A stretch of 61,911 nt of DNA from Deltaproteobacteria bacterium (GCA_029261795.1 JAJDAP010000005.1:1-61911), one strand, 5' to 3'; positions 9,351 through 18,462 are shown, numbered from the stretch's first letter. The notes: generated from the letters alone by a model not told the origin. A program made the numbers and translations.

Positions 9351-10288
9351 ACCTCGGCGCCGAGCACTTCGTCGATGCGGCCCTGAAGTGCCGCCGGCGT
9401 CAGTTCGAGGCTCTGGGTCCCCGCGTGCTCGACCATCAGCGACCCCATCAGACTGCCGATGCGGGCGGCCTGGCTGATCGCGAGGCCACGCCGGATTCCG
9501 TGAAGCAGGCCCGCGCGGTAGGCATCGCCACAGCCGGTCGGATCGACGATCTCGCGGGCGGGAACCGGCGGAATCTCGGTCACGTCGTTCCCCTCGCGGA
9601 TCCTCGAACCCTTCTCTCCGAGCGTCACGACCACACGTCCGACCCGCTCGGTCAGCACCTCTTCGCTGAGCCCGGTCCGTTCCTGCGTCGAGGTCCACTC
9701 GTAATCGTTCACGACATAGAGATCCGCACCATCGAGTAGCGCCAACAACTCGTGCCCTTCGAAGAGCGGAATCCCCTGACCCGGATCGATCACGGTCATC
9801 ACACCGGCGCGCGCTTTCAACGCCTCCGCATGGTCGATCATCGCCTGCTTGCCGTTCGGCGAAACGATTCCGATCTCGATCTCCTCGGTCACACGGGACA
9901 CCGGCGCTTCGTGGGCGCGATCCATGGCACCGGGGTGGAAGCCGGTAATCTGGTTGTCGTCGAGGTCCGTAATGATGTACGCGCCCGCGGTCGCCTCTCC
10001 TTCGAGCGCGACAATGTGATCGCGGCGAACACCGTGGCGATCGAGCCAACTTGCGTAGGCGTCGAAGTCGTCGCTCCCGACCGTGGCCAACACCAGCGGC
10101 GCTTCGCCCAGTAGCCGCAGGTTGAAGCCGATGTTCGCGGCGGTCCCGCCGAAGCTGCGACGCAACTCGGGCACGTGGAACGCCACGTTCAGCACGTGCA
10201 GATTGTCGGGCAGGATCGAATCCTTGAACCGTCCGCGATGAACCATGATGTGGTCCACCGCCACCGAGCCGGTGCAAAGAATCGTCAT
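9347..10288 (-). CDS. PfkB-family sugar/nucleoside kinase
   Basis: 313 residues of the ribokinase fold. Signature 1 is seen as GGTAANIGFNLRLLG and signature 2 as DPTGCGDAYRAG with the catalytic Asp. Adenosine-kinase-like and ribokinase-like proteins share these; the substrate cannot be told. ATG at 10288. It is the first gene of a two-gene unit with the cation exchanger and is divergent from metF across 85 bp. Confidence 0.88.
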   Translation of the reverse strand: MTILCTGSVAVDHIMVHRGRFKDSILPDNLHVLNVAFHVPELRRSFGGTAANIGFNLRLLGEAPLVLATVGSDDFDAYASWLDRHGVRRDHIVALEGEATAGAYIITDLDDNQITGFHPGAMDRAHEAPVSRVTEEIEIGIVSPNGKQAMIDHAEALKARAGVMTVIDPGQGIPLFEGHELLALLDGADLYVVNDYEWTSTQERTGLSEEVLTERVGRVVVTLGEKGSRIREGNDVTEIPPVPAREIVDPTGCGDAYRAGLLHGIRRGLAISQAARIGSLMGSLMVEHAGTQSLELTPAALQGRIDEVLGAEV

Positions 10289-10373
10289 CTGGGCCCTCCT
10301 CCCGAAACGGGGCCTCGCAGTCTGGCCGGAGGCACAGTGGGCGTCAATCCTCGCTGCCGGTAGAATCCCCGCG

Positions 10374-11237
10374 ATGCGGATTTCCAGCCTCTATGGCAGC
10401 CGCCCGGTCTTCTCCTTCGAGTTCTTCCCTCCGAAGACCGACGCTGGCTACCGCTCGTTGTTCCGGACGATCAGTGAGTTGAAACAGCTCTCACCGGCGT
10501 TCATCTCGATGACCAGCCACGCCCGCGGCGCCAACCGTCCCTTGATGATCGAACTGGTGGGACGGATCCAGCGGGAGCTCGGAATCACGGCCGTCGCCCA
10601 CCTACCCTGCTCGGGCCAGAGCCGCGCCACGCTGCATGAAGCCCTCGAGAGCCTGGCCGCCCAGGGCATCGAGAACCTGATGGCATTGGGTGGCGATCCC
10701 GCCAGTGACGATCCGGACTGGCAGCCGGCCGCGGACGGCTTCTTCTTCGCCAACGAACTGGTCTCCTATGTTCGCGAGCACTTCGACTTTACGATGGGGA
10801 GCGGTTGCTATCCGGAGAAGCATCACCGAGCGCCTAGCTTCGAAGCCGACATCGAGAACCTGAAGCGCAAGGTCGATGCTGGTGTAGAGGTGCTCTTCAC
10901 CCAACTCTTCCTCGACAACGTCCACTATTTCCGGTTCGTCGACCGCGCACGCGCGGCCGGGATCGAGGTCCCGATCGTGCCGGGCCTGATGCCGATGGTC
11001 AGCGCGCAGAACCTGAAACGCGCCATGCAGTTCTCGCCGGGTTCCGAAACGCCGGCGGAACTCGAGAGAGCGCTCCTCGACGCCCAGGGCGACAAGGAGC
11101 GCTCGCTCGACATCGGCGTCGAGTGGGCCACGCTCCAGTGCCAGGAGCTGCTCGAACGCGGCGCGCCGGGCATCCACTTCTACACGCTCAACCAATCACC
11201 GGCGACACGACGAGTGCGGCAGAACCTGGGCACATGA
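10374..11237 (+). CDS. metF: Methylenetetrahydrofolate reductase
   Basis: Flavoprotein of 287 residues that reduces 5,10-methylene-THF to 5-methyl-THF for methionine synthesis. The TIM-barrel landmarks FSFEFFPPKT, AHLPCSGQSR, NLMALGGDP, FTQLFLD and PIVPGLMPM are all present. ATG at 10374 begins MRISSLYGSRPVFSFEFFPP; the longer open frame upstream runs into the divergent gene. Stop and the purN start overlap (ATGA), giving a one-carbon operon of metF and purN. Confidence 0.95.
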   Translation: MRISSLYGSRPVFSFEFFPPKTDAGYRSLFRTISELKQLSPAFISMTSHARGANRPLMIELVGRIQRELGITAVAHLPCSGQSRATLHEALESLAAQGIENLMALGGDPASDDPDWQPAADGFFFANELVSYVREHFDFTMGSGCYPEKHHRAPSFEADIENLKRKVDAGVEVLFTQLFLDNVHYFRFVDRARAAGIEVPIVPGLMPMVSAQNLKRAMQFSPGSETPAELERALLDAQGDKERSLDIGVEWATLQCQELLERGAPGIHFYTLNQSPATRRVRQNLGT

Positions 11238-11857
11238 CAGCGCCGCTGCGCATCGGCGTCCTGATCTCGGGCGAGGGAACGAGCCTCGAGAATCTGTTCG
11301 AGCGCATCGACGCCGGCGAGGTTCCGGCCCGGGTCGCGGTGGTGATCGCATCGAAGGAAGGCGCCGGAGGCCTGGCGCGCGCCGAGCGCCACGGCGTCCC
11401 TACGGTTGCCGTGCCGCGCCGCCAGCACCCCGATGTCGACGAGTTCAACGACCGAATCCACACCGCGCTCGAGAAGCACGGCGTCGAGTTCGTGGCCTGC
11501 CTCGGCTTCCTGTCCCCCTTCCAACTCCGAGGCAAGTTCGAGGGCAAGGCCATCAACGTGCACCCTGCCCTGATCCCGGCGTTCTCGGGCCAGGGCATGT
11601 ACGGCCGTCACGTCTACGACGCCGTCTTCGAGAAGGGCGTGAAGATCACCGGGGCGACCGTGCACTTCGTCGATGAAGAGTACGACCACGGACCGATCCT
11701 GTTGCAACGAGCGGTCCGGGTCGAAGAGGACGACACGGTCGCAACGCTCTCGGCGCGCGTGCAGGCTGCGGAGCGGGAGCTGGTGCCGGAGGCGATCCGG
11801 TTGGTCGCCGAAGGGCGGGTCACGATCGCTCGGGGGCGGGTTCGGATCAGGCGTTAG
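11234..11857 (+). CDS. purN: Phosphoribosylglycinamide formyltransferase
   Basis: 207 residues. Transfers the formyl group from 10-formyl-THF to GAR in purine synthesis. It shows GVLISGEGTSLENLFE at the N-terminus, NVHPALIPAFSG (variant of the usual HPSLLPAF, with the catalytic His) and GATVHFVDEEYDHGPILLQ. ATG at 11234 overlaps the metF stop by four bases. The variant HPALIPAFSG with the following QGMYG is seen in many alphaproteobacterial-like and deltaproteobacterial enzymes. Confidence 0.93.
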   Translation: MTAPLRIGVLISGEGTSLENLFERIDAGEVPARVAVVIASKEGAGGLARAERHGVPTVAVPRRQHPDVDEFNDRIHTALEKHGVEFVACLGFLSPFQLRGKFEGKAINVHPALIPAFSGQGMYGRHVYDAVFEKGVKITGATVHFVDEEYDHGPILLQRAVRVEEDDTVATLSARVQAAERELVPEAIRLVAEGRVTIARGRVRIRR

Positions 11858-11873
11858 GTGGAGATTTTGCCCC

Positions 11874-12022
11874 GCGTCCGGTGGGCCGGGGGTGCCGAAG
11901 CTTCATGGCTCGCTTGGGGTGGGTGCGTTCCCGGGCGCTTCCTCGCTTGTTATGTCCTGGTCGCTCGTTGCGTTTCCTGCTGCGCTTCACTTCCGCTTCG
12001 GCACCCCCGGCCCACCGGACGC
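11874..12022. repeat. Perfect 28-bp inverted repeat with 93-nt loop
   Basis: The arm 11874-11901 is the exact reverse complement of 11995-12022. The arms are very GC-rich (GGTGGGCCGGGGGTGCC core). Too long and exact for chance; transcribed RNA would fold into a long stem. No second copy was noticed in the window. Confidence 0.9.
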
Positions 12023-12038
12023 TCCTTCGAGTTTCGGA

Positions 12039-12061
12039 GACGCCGGAGCGTCGTTTTTTTT
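12039..12061 (+). terminator. Probable Rho-independent terminator after metF-purN
   Basis: Stem GACGC/GCGTC with loop CGGA is followed by G and eight T. It lies 180 bp downstream of purN and just after the 28-bp inverted repeat. The stem is short, but the T-run is the only long one in the region. Confidence 0.55.
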
Positions 12062-12231
12062 GGGGGGGGGCATCCTGGCGGATGCCTGGTGGTGCTGGCT
12101 TGGTGGGCAGAGGATGCGGCGGGGGCCCTCGGGCAGCGGCGGGGCGAGCGGGGCCGATTGCAAGAAAATCACGCTATTGATCCACGACGGGGTTGACTTG
12201 ATGGCGAAGAAAAAGCGAAAATCGTTCTCCC

Positions 12232-13044
12232 GTGACTTCGCCCCCCCGACGAGTCGCCCGGGCCGGATCTGTCGGTTGCGGGCCTGAACTGCTGGCGCTT
12301 CCCTTCCTGGATGAGGGGGTGGAGGCGGTGGAGACGCCTCCTGGCAGCCCCGATCCCAAGCTCAGCGCCCTGCTCCGGGATCTCGGTGGCCAGATCCACC
12401 GTGGCAACGAGAGCCTAGACCTCGACGCCCTCCCGTTGCCAACCGGGATCCCCCCCCTCGATCGCGTGCTCGGCGGCGGCTTCCCGACCGGGCGGGTGAG
12501 CGAAGTGAGCGGGCCGGCCTCCTCCGGCCGAACCTCCCTGGGCCTCGCGCTGCTGGCTCGTGCCACCGCCGCCGGCGAGTTCGTCGCCTGGGTCGATTGG
12601 GCCGATGCCTTCGACCCGGTCTCGGCGGAAGCCGCCGGTGTCGACCTCGAACGCGTTCTCTGGATACGGCCCACTGAACTCGATGCGGCGTTGCGCAGCG
12701 CCGACCAGGTGCTCAAGGCTGGCGGCTTTGCCCTGGTCGGAATGGACCTCGCCCGAACCGGCGCGTCCGGAACGGAACGGCCGCGCATCGCCGCCTCGGC
12801 CTGGCCGCGGTTGCGCAAGGGCGCCGCGGCGGCAGGAGCCGCCGTCGTCGTTCTCAGCGAAGCGCGCGTCGTAGGGGCAGCCGCAGATCTCGCTCTCGAA
12901 CTCGATGCTGCCTGTCCCCGCTTCGCGGCTGCCCCCGATTGGCTCGAAGGCCTCGATACCCGTGTCGCCCTGGTTCGCAATCGAACCGGCCCAGGCGAGG
13001 GGCACACGCCGGTGAAATTCCGGGCTTCCCGAAACGCAGCCTGA
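12232..13044 (+). CDS. imuA: ImuA, RecA-like inducible mutagenesis protein
   Basis: 270 residues with a RecA/SulA-like core: LPTGIPPLDRVLGGGFPTGRVSEVSGPASSGRTSLGLALL, where the Walker A region reads GPASSGRTS (Arg in place of Lys, as common in ImuA), then a beta strand LVGMDLAR at the Walker B position. ImuA works with ImuB and DnaE2 in damage-induced translesion synthesis. The start GTG at 12232 lacks a clear Shine-Dalgarno; start position is uncertain. The gene is one base before imuB and is clearly paired with it. No recognisable LexA box was found upstream. Confidence 0.82.
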   Translation: MTSPPRRVARAGSVGCGPELLALPFLDEGVEAVETPPGSPDPKLSALLRDLGGQIHRGNESLDLDALPLPTGIPPLDRVLGGGFPTGRVSEVSGPASSGRTSLGLALLARATAAGEFVAWVDWADAFDPVSAEAAGVDLERVLWIRPTELDAALRSADQVLKAGGFALVGMDLARTGASGTERPRIAASAWPRLRKGAAAAGAAVVVLSEARVVGAAADLALELDAACPRFAAAPDWLEGLDTRVALVRNRTGPGEGHTPVKFRASRNAA

Positions 13045-13045
13045 C

Positions 13046-14578
13046 GTGTCGGGCCAACGCATCGCCTGCCTGCTGGTCCCAGGCCTCCCGCTGGCGGCCG
13101 AACTTCGCGCGCATCCTGAATGGGTCGGCCAGCCCGTCGCCGTCGTCGCTGGGAGCGGTCCACGCGCCGAAGTCCTGGCGCTCTCGCCGGAAGCCGAAGC
13201 CCAGGCCGTACAGATTGGGCAGACCGCGGTTCATGCACGAGCCGCCTGTACCGATCTGATCCTGTGCCCCCACTCGCCCGCTCTCGAACGCGCGGCCCGA
13301 GATGCCCTGCGCGATGCCGCGCTCTCCACCTCACCCCGGGTCGAAGAAGCACCACCGGGCACCGGCGTCTACGTGGCCGAAGCGGCCGTCTTCATCGATG
13401 CGCGCGGTCTCGACGCCCTCTTCCAGAGCGAGCGCGGCTTTGCCGGAGCACTCTACGAACGCACCCGGCGGTTGGGGCTCCCCGCGGTGATTGCCGTTGC
13501 CGGGGGACGCGGCGTCGCGCGCATTGCCGCACGCCTGGCCTGGCAGAACGGCGAAGAGACCCGCGTGATCGATCCGGGCGGTGACGCCGCTTTCCTCGCT
13601 CCCCTTCCTCTCGATCTCGTCAACCCGAGCGACTCCCTGGCCGATGCCCTCGGCCGTTTCGGCCTGCACCGGGTGGGCGATCTCTCGAGCTTGCCCGAAC
13701 GCGCGCTGACCACGCGGCTGGGTGAAGCCATTCGCCCGCTGCTGGCCCTCGCTCGGGGCGAAGATCGCGCCCCGCCTCCGCCGGTTCCGCCTAGCGACCT
13801 CTTCGAGGAAGCCAGCGATCTCGAGTTTCCGGTACGAACCGTCGAGCCCTTGTTATTCGTGCTGCGCGGGCTGCTCGATCGACTGGCCGAACGACTCGCC
13901 TGCCGCGGCCTCGCCTGGGGAGAACTGACGCTCGAACTCGGCCTCGATGGCGGCGGCCGTGACGTGCGCCGGGTAGGCATGGCCGCGCCGACGCTGGATG
14001 TTCGCGTCGCCCTGCGACTCCTCGATCTCGCCATCCAGGCGCACCCACTCGGCGCCGCCATCGAGCACGTCGCCGTTCGCACCGTGGCCTGCACCGTGCG
14101 CGGGGACCAACTCGATTTCTTCCGCCCCTCGGGCCCTCCGCCGGCGGCCCTCTCGCGCACGCTGGCCGAACTCGGCGCGATCTGCGGCGAAGGCCGCGTC
14201 GGCGCTCCCGCCCTGGCCGACGACCATCGACCCGACGCCTACAGCGTGCGCGATTTCACGCCCGATCGCGCCGGCCTTCCTCGCGCCCACGGCGAAACCC
14301 CCAGCGCCTCCCAGACCCTGGCCGTGCGCGCGCTCCGCCCCCCCGTTCCGGCTCAGGTACGTGCCCGCAACGGCACCCCGGAAGCCATCTGGAGTGCGCT
14401 CTCCCGCGGCGACGTGGTGCGTTGCGCGGGCCCCTGGCGCACGACCGGCCGCTGGTGGAACGAGGAGACCCGTTACGCCTTCGACCACTTCGACGTACAG
14501 ACCGATGACGGCTGGGTCGTGCGCTTGCGGCATGACTGGGTAGAGCGCTGCTGGCAGATCGATGCGGTCTACGACTGA
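13046..14578 (+). CDS. imuB: ImuB, catalytically dead Y-family polymerase homologue
   Basis: 510 residues with the Y-family layout (palm/fingers, thumb, little finger) and a long C-terminal extension. The metal-binding acids of active Y-family enzymes are missing: the N-terminus reads RIACLLVPGLPLAAEL instead of HxDMDxFYA, and the SIDE region reads VFIDARGLDALF. This is the known state of ImuB, which acts as a hub. A beta-clamp-binding peptide QLDFF is seen about residue 359. GTG at 13046 follows the imuA stop by one base. Confidence 0.88.
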   Translation: MSGQRIACLLVPGLPLAAELRAHPEWVGQPVAVVAGSGPRAEVLALSPEAEAQAVQIGQTAVHARAACTDLILCPHSPALERAARDALRDAALSTSPRVEEAPPGTGVYVAEAAVFIDARGLDALFQSERGFAGALYERTRRLGLPAVIAVAGGRGVARIAARLAWQNGEETRVIDPGGDAAFLAPLPLDLVNPSDSLADALGRFGLHRVGDLSSLPERALTTRLGEAIRPLLALARGEDRAPPPPVPPSDLFEEASDLEFPVRTVEPLLFVLRGLLDRLAERLACRGLAWGELTLELGLDGGGRDVRRVGMAAPTLDVRVALRLLDLAIQAHPLGAAIEHVAVRTVACTVRGDQLDFFRPSGPPPAALSRTLAELGAICGEGRVGAPALADDHRPDAYSVRDFTPDRAGLPRAHGETPSASQTLAVRALRPPVPAQVRARNGTPEAIWSALSRGDVVRCAGPWRTTGRWWNEETRYAFDHFDVQTDDGWVVRLRHDWVERCWQIDAVYD

Positions 14579-14601
14579 GGCCCCGCTCGCGCAGGAGGGC
14601 C

Positions 14602-14632
14602 TTGACATCAAGCGCACTCGAAGGCGTACGGT
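14602..14632 (+). promoter_or_regulatory. MerR-family type promoter (19-bp spacer)
   Basis: TTGACA (14602-14607) and TACGGT (14627-14632) are separated by 19 bp, the stretched spacing typical of MerR-activated promoters. Between them CATCAAG and CTCGAAGG sit as imperfect half-sites (compare the classic CTCAAG-N4-CTTGAG operators). No merR-like gene is in the window, so the regulator would act in trans. Confidence 0.6.
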
Positions 14633-14697
14633 CTGCCGATGCTCGACGCATTCGGAACGTTGGCCGCCGCCGGGATGGCCACCAGGAGATCCTTCGC

Positions 14698-15297
14698 ATG
14701 ACGACCCAGTCCGACACCTCTGGCGCCCGGCTCGACCCCGCCGCCATCTGCACCCTCCCTCCGAGCGAAATCGGCGAACGCCTGCGCTGGATTCGAAATG
14801 AGATCCTGCCGCACGCGATCCGTAGCGAGCCCATCGAAGACGGTATCGCCTGGGAACTCGCGGACGAGCCGGGCCTTGCGGCCAAGCTGGATCGGCTCAT
14901 CGAACTCGAACGCACCTGTTGTTCCGAGATCGCGTTCGAGCAGGCACCGAGCACCACCCCGGGCCAACGGCGCCTCGAAGCCCACGGCGCCGATCCGAAC
15001 GCGGCGATCTTCAAGCTCAGCGGCGAGGCACCAGGCGAACCCGCACGGCTCGGCAGGCAGCTGGCGAAAGCCTCGGGTTGGGGCGCACTGACGGCACTCC
15101 TGGTGTGCTGCCTGCTCCCGATCGGTCTCGTCGCGCTGCTCGGCGCGGCAGCTGCCGCACCCTTCACCGGGCTTGACCAGCCCTTGTTCATCATCGCTAT
15201 CGCGGCACTCTCCGGCGCGGCCGCATTCGCCTGGCAGCGTCGGAAGCCGAAAACTTCGCCGCGGCCCTCGGCCCCGTCCTGCGGGCTCGATTGCTAG
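14698..15297 (+). CDS. MerT-like membrane protein fused to a CC-motif soluble domain
   Basis: 199 residues. The N-terminal soluble half ends with ELERTCCSEIAFE (Cys74-Cys75), a motif of small domains often found near mercury-resistance loci. Two transmembrane helices follow (about 129-153 and 161-180): the first carries a vicinal pair Cys137-Cys138 in LLVCCLLPIGLVALLG, the second ends AAFAWQRRK, both like MerT. The tail ends CGLDC. These cysteines suggest passing a soft metal across the inner membrane. ATG at 14698 has AGGAG eight bases upstream. A 20-codon frame from 14639 ends in ATGA over this start. Mercury specificity is inference. Confidence 0.65.
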   Translation: MTTQSDTSGARLDPAAICTLPPSEIGERLRWIRNEILPHAIRSEPIEDGIAWELADEPGLAAKLDRLIELERTCCSEIAFEQAPSTTPGQRRLEAHGADPNAAIFKLSGEAPGEPARLGRQLAKASGWGALTALLVCCLLPIGLVALLGAAAAAPFTGLDQPLFIIAIAALSGAAAFAWQRRKPKTSPRPSAPSCGLDC

Positions 15298-15301
15298 GCC
15301 G

Positions 15302-16543
15302 TCATTCCGGCGGCTCTTCGCCGCGCTTGATCTGGAACGAGAGTCCGGCGCGTTCGACTGAAGACTGGCCTGCGCGGCGAACCGCCCCGGGGCCGAAGCG
15401 ATCCGTCAGCTCATCCAGACTCTCGTTGAGGCGCGCACGACGCTCCTTCCGCTTGCCATCCTCGAGGAACGAAAGCTGCTCGGGGTTCGCCTCGCTGAGA
15501 TTGGTCGTACCGACACCGAGCAGGCGGATCGGCTCGGTCAGTTCGGTGCGGCGCAGCAGCGAACGCGCAGCGGTGGCGATCACGTCGCCGTCGTTCGTTG
15601 GTTCGCGGAGTGTTTGCCGGCGCGTGAGCAAGGGAAAGCCGCGCGGACCCGAGGCCACCCGACGACCGAGCTTCAACTTCAGCACGACCGTGCGCGCGAC
15701 CAGGCCGCTACGCCGCAGCCTCCGAGCCACCGATTCGGCGTGGGAGAGGATCGCCGACTCCATCACCCTCCGATCGGCGACATCCTCGCCGAAGGTGTTC
15801 TCCTCGCTCATCGAGACCGCTTCGCGGTAGGGCTCCACTTCCCGCACGTCCTGGCCACGGGCCAGGCGCCGCACCCCGCTTCCCCAATCCCCCAAGGTCC
15901 GTTCGAGCCGCTTCGGATCCGAACGCGCCAGATCGCCGATGGTGTAGATCCCTTGCTGGGCGAGACGACCTTGCGCCACCGGCCCCACACCCCAGATGCG
16001 CCCTACCGGGAGCGGGTCGAGAAAGCCGCGCAACCCTTCCGCTGTGACCTCGGCGATGCCATCGGGCTTCGCCTCGTCGCTTGCGATCTTGGCCACCATC
16101 TTGACCGGGGCGATCCCGCACGAAACAGCGAGGCCGACTTCGTCCCGAACCGCAGCGCGGAGATTCTTCGCGACAGTTCGGGCCGGGCCCAACAGACGCT
16201 CGGTTCCCGTCAGATCGAGGAATGCTTCATCCAGCGAGAGGCCTTCGACCAAAGGAGCAAAGCGACGGAAGATCTCGAAGATCCGCTTCGAATCCCGCGC
16301 GTACTTGGCCATGTCGCCGCGCAGGAAGATGGCGTGGGGGCACAGCTGCCTCGCCTGCGCCGAGGGCATCGCCGAGTGGATGCCGAACGCGCGGGCCTCG
16401 TAGCTCGCCGCCGAGATCACGCCGCGGCTCGAAGAACCGCCGACACAGACCGGCTTGCCCTTCAGTTCAGGATTGTCCCGTTGTTCGATGGAGGCGTAGA
16501 ACGCGTCCATGTCGGCATGCAGGATGATGCGCGGGTTGGCCAC
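15302..16543 (-). CDS. dinB: DNA polymerase IV (DinB)
   Basis: Y-family translesion polymerase, 413 residues. Active-site residues are intact: HADMDAFYASIEQRD at the N-terminus and SLDEAFLDLTG in the palm, then a helix-hairpin-helix region (VGRIWGVGP) and the little finger. A clamp-binding peptide QLSFL lies about 30 residues before an extended C-terminus. GTG at 16543. It converges on the MerT-like gene four bases away. Together with imuA, imuB and dnaE2 it makes this 11-kb stretch rich in mutagenic polymerases. Confidence 0.95.
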   Translation of the reverse strand: MANPRIILHADMDAFYASIEQRDNPELKGKPVCVGGSSSRGVISAASYEARAFGIHSAMPSAQARQLCPHAIFLRGDMAKYARDSKRIFEIFRRFAPLVEGLSLDEAFLDLTGTERLLGPARTVAKNLRAAVRDEVGLAVSCGIAPVKMVAKIASDEAKPDGIAEVTAEGLRGFLDPLPVGRIWGVGPVAQGRLAQQGIYTIGDLARSDPKRLERTLGDWGSGVRRLARGQDVREVEPYREAVSMSEENTFGEDVADRRVMESAILSHAESVARRLRRSGLVARTVVLKLKLGRRVASGPRGFPLLTRRQTLREPTNDGDVIATAARSLLRRTELTEPIRLLGVGTTNLSEANPEQLSFLEDGKRKERRARLNESLDELTDRFGPGAVRRAGQSSVERAGLSFQIKRGEEPPE

Positions 16544-16626
16544 TCCGACATTGTACTGCGAGTCGTGCGACGACAGCGGTCACGCGACCCTCCCCCTCCA
16601 AGCGGCGGTCCGTTAGGGTTCGCGGC

Positions 16627-18462
16627 GTGACGAACATCACCCCGACCAAGGACATTGCTGGCCCCGCCGCCGGCGTTCGCTGGAACCTCGATCATCTCTA
16701 CCCAGCCCCTGCCGCCGAAGGCATCGATCGGGACCTCGATGATGCCCTACGCCGTGCCGAGGCCTTCGCCGGCGAACACCGCGGACACATTGCCGAGATT
16801 TCTGCAGCGGATCTCGCCGTCGCCCTCGACGAATATGAGCGGATCCAGGAACCCGTCGGCCGCGCGAGTTCCTACTCGAGCCTTCGCTTCGCGGCAGACA
16901 CCTCGGCCCCCGCCCACGGCGCGCTACTGCAGCGCGTTCAGGAGAAGGGCACGGCCATCCGCAACACGCTGGTCTTCTTCGAACTCGAATGGGTTGCCGT
17001 GGAGGACGATCGCTGTGCCGTGCTGCTTGCCGACCCCGCCCTCGCTGGCCGTGCGCACCTGCTCGAATCGATGCGCCGCTATCGGCCCCACGTCCTTTCC
17101 GAGGCGGAAGAACGCCTGCTCGAAGAAACCTCGAACACCGGAGAGCGCGCCTGGGGTCGCTTGTTCGACGAGATCCTTGGCGCCGCACGCTTCCGGCTCG
17201 AGCAGGACGGAGAGACCGCGCAGATGTCCGAAGAGGAAGTTCTCTCGCTCCTTTACGACCCCGAGCGCAACAAACGAAAGGCCGCCGCGGCAAGCCTGAC
17301 CGCAGGTCTCAAGGAACACGCGCACGTGCTGGCCTTCATCTTCAATACCCTGGTCCAGGGCAAGGCCACCGAAGATCGGATTCGCACCTACCAAGACCCG
17401 ATGGATTCGCGCAACCTCGCCAACGAGATCGAGGGTGCCTCGGTCAACGCATTGATGAAGGCCTGCGAATCGGGGCACGACATGGTGCAGCGCTACTACC
17501 GACTGAAGGCCCGACTTCTCGGGATCGAACAGCTCGAGGACTACGATCGTTATGCGCCGATCGGCGAGACACTCGGCGTGACGCCGTTCGATGAAGCCAA
17601 GCGAATCGTGCTCGATGCCTACCGCGACTTCTCGCCGGCCATGGCCGACGTCGCCCAGCGCTTCTTCGATGAAGGCTGGATCGATGCCGAGCTGCGCGAA
17701 GGCAAACGCGGGGGCGCTTTCAGCGCTTCGACCGTCCCGAGTGCGCATCCCTACGTGATGCTCAACTACACGGGCAACCTGCGAGACGTGATGACCGTGG
17801 CCCACGAACTCGGCCACGGCGTCCACCAGTACCTGGCCCGAGAGCAGGGCTTGTTCGAGCAGGACACGCCGCTGACGACCGCCGAGACCGCCAGCGTATT
17901 CGGCGAGATGCTCGTCTTCCGCAGGCTCCTCAAGGAGGAAACCGACCCGAAAGCGCGTCTTGCTCTCCTCTGCGGCAAGATCGAAGACGCCTTTGCCACC
18001 GTCTTTCGCCAGGTCGTGATGACGCGCTTCGAAGAGAAGCTCCACACCGCGCGGCGCGCGGAGGGAGAACTGACGATCGAACGCATCAGCGAACTCTGGC
18101 TCGACGCCAATCGTCCGATGCACGGCGACGCGGTGCACCTGAGCGACGATTATGCGTGGTGGTGGCTCTACATCCCGCACTTCGTGCACTCGCCCTTCTA
18201 TTGTTATGCCTACGCCTTCGGCGAATTGCTCGTGCTGGCCTTGATCCGACGCTACGACGAGGAAGGCGACGCGTTCGTGCCCCGCTACCTCGACCTGTTG
18301 AAGGCTGGCGGCTCGGATTCCCCGCCGGCACTGCTCGGGCGGGTGGGCCTCGACATCACCGATCCGGCCTTCTGGAGCGGAGGCCTCGAACTACTGCGCG
18401 CGATGGTGGACGAAGCCGAAGCGCTGGCGACCGAGCTCGGCGCGTCCTCGCGCGAGGCCTGA
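16627..18462 (+). CDS. pepF: Oligoendopeptidase F (M3 family)
   Basis: Cytoplasmic zinc metallopeptidase of 611 residues that cleaves short peptides. The zinc site is seen as VAHELGHGVHQYLA (HEXXH) followed by ETASVFGEM with the third ligand Glu, as in M3. N-terminal region is all-alpha as usual for PepF. GTG at 16627, divergent from dinB across 83 bp. Length is normal for the family. Confidence 0.93.
   Translation: MTNITPTKDIAGPAAGVRWNLDHLYPAPAAEGIDRDLDDALRRAEAFAGEHRGHIAEISAADLAVALDEYERIQEPVGRASSYSSLRFAADTSAPAHGALLQRVQEKGTAIRNTLVFFELEWVAVEDDRCAVLLADPALAGRAHLLESMRRYRPHVLSEAEERLLEETSNTGERAWGRLFDEILGAARFRLEQDGETAQMSEEEVLSLLYDPERNKRKAAAASLTAGLKEHAHVLAFIFNTLVQGKATEDRIRTYQDPMDSRNLANEIEGASVNALMKACESGHDMVQRYYRLKARLLGIEQLEDYDRYAPIGETLGVTPFDEAKRIVLDAYRDFSPAMADVAQRFFDEGWIDAELREGKRGGAFSASTVPSAHPYVMLNYTGNLRDVMTVAHELGHGVHQYLAREQGLFEQDTPLTTAETASVFGEMLVFRRLLKEETDPKARLALLCGKIEDAFATVFRQVVMTRFEEKLHTARRAEGELTIERISELWLDANRPMHGDAVHLSDDYAWWWLYIPHFVHSPFYCYAYAFGELLVLALIRRYDEEGDAFVPRYLDLLKAGGSDSPPALLGRVGLDITDPAFWSGGLELLRAMVDEAEALATELGASSREA

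Larger units (their letters stand above)
11858..12231. other. 374-bp gene-free stretch between purN and imuA
   Basis: No convincing gene. It holds a perfect 28-bp inverted repeat, a hairpin with a T-run, and a T8G9 homopolymer junction at 12054-12070. A 28-codon frame at 12201-12287 (MAKKKRKSFSRDF...) overlaps the imuA start and has no Shine-Dalgarno sequence, so it is not called. Confidence 0.7.

Noticed and set aside
8133..10277. 714-residue open frame covering exchanger and sugar kinase on the minus strand
   Set aside because: Its first 300 residues are an Arg-rich shadow of the PfkB-type gene; only the part after GTG 9350 has exchanger motifs.
12201..12287. 28-codon frame MAKKKRKSFSRDF before imuA
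   Set aside because: No Shine-Dalgarno, overlaps imuA in another frame; may only reflect Lys codons in an AT-richer upstream region.
16924..18189. 421-residue antisense frame inside pepF
   Set aside because: Shadow composition, no start signal, no family.
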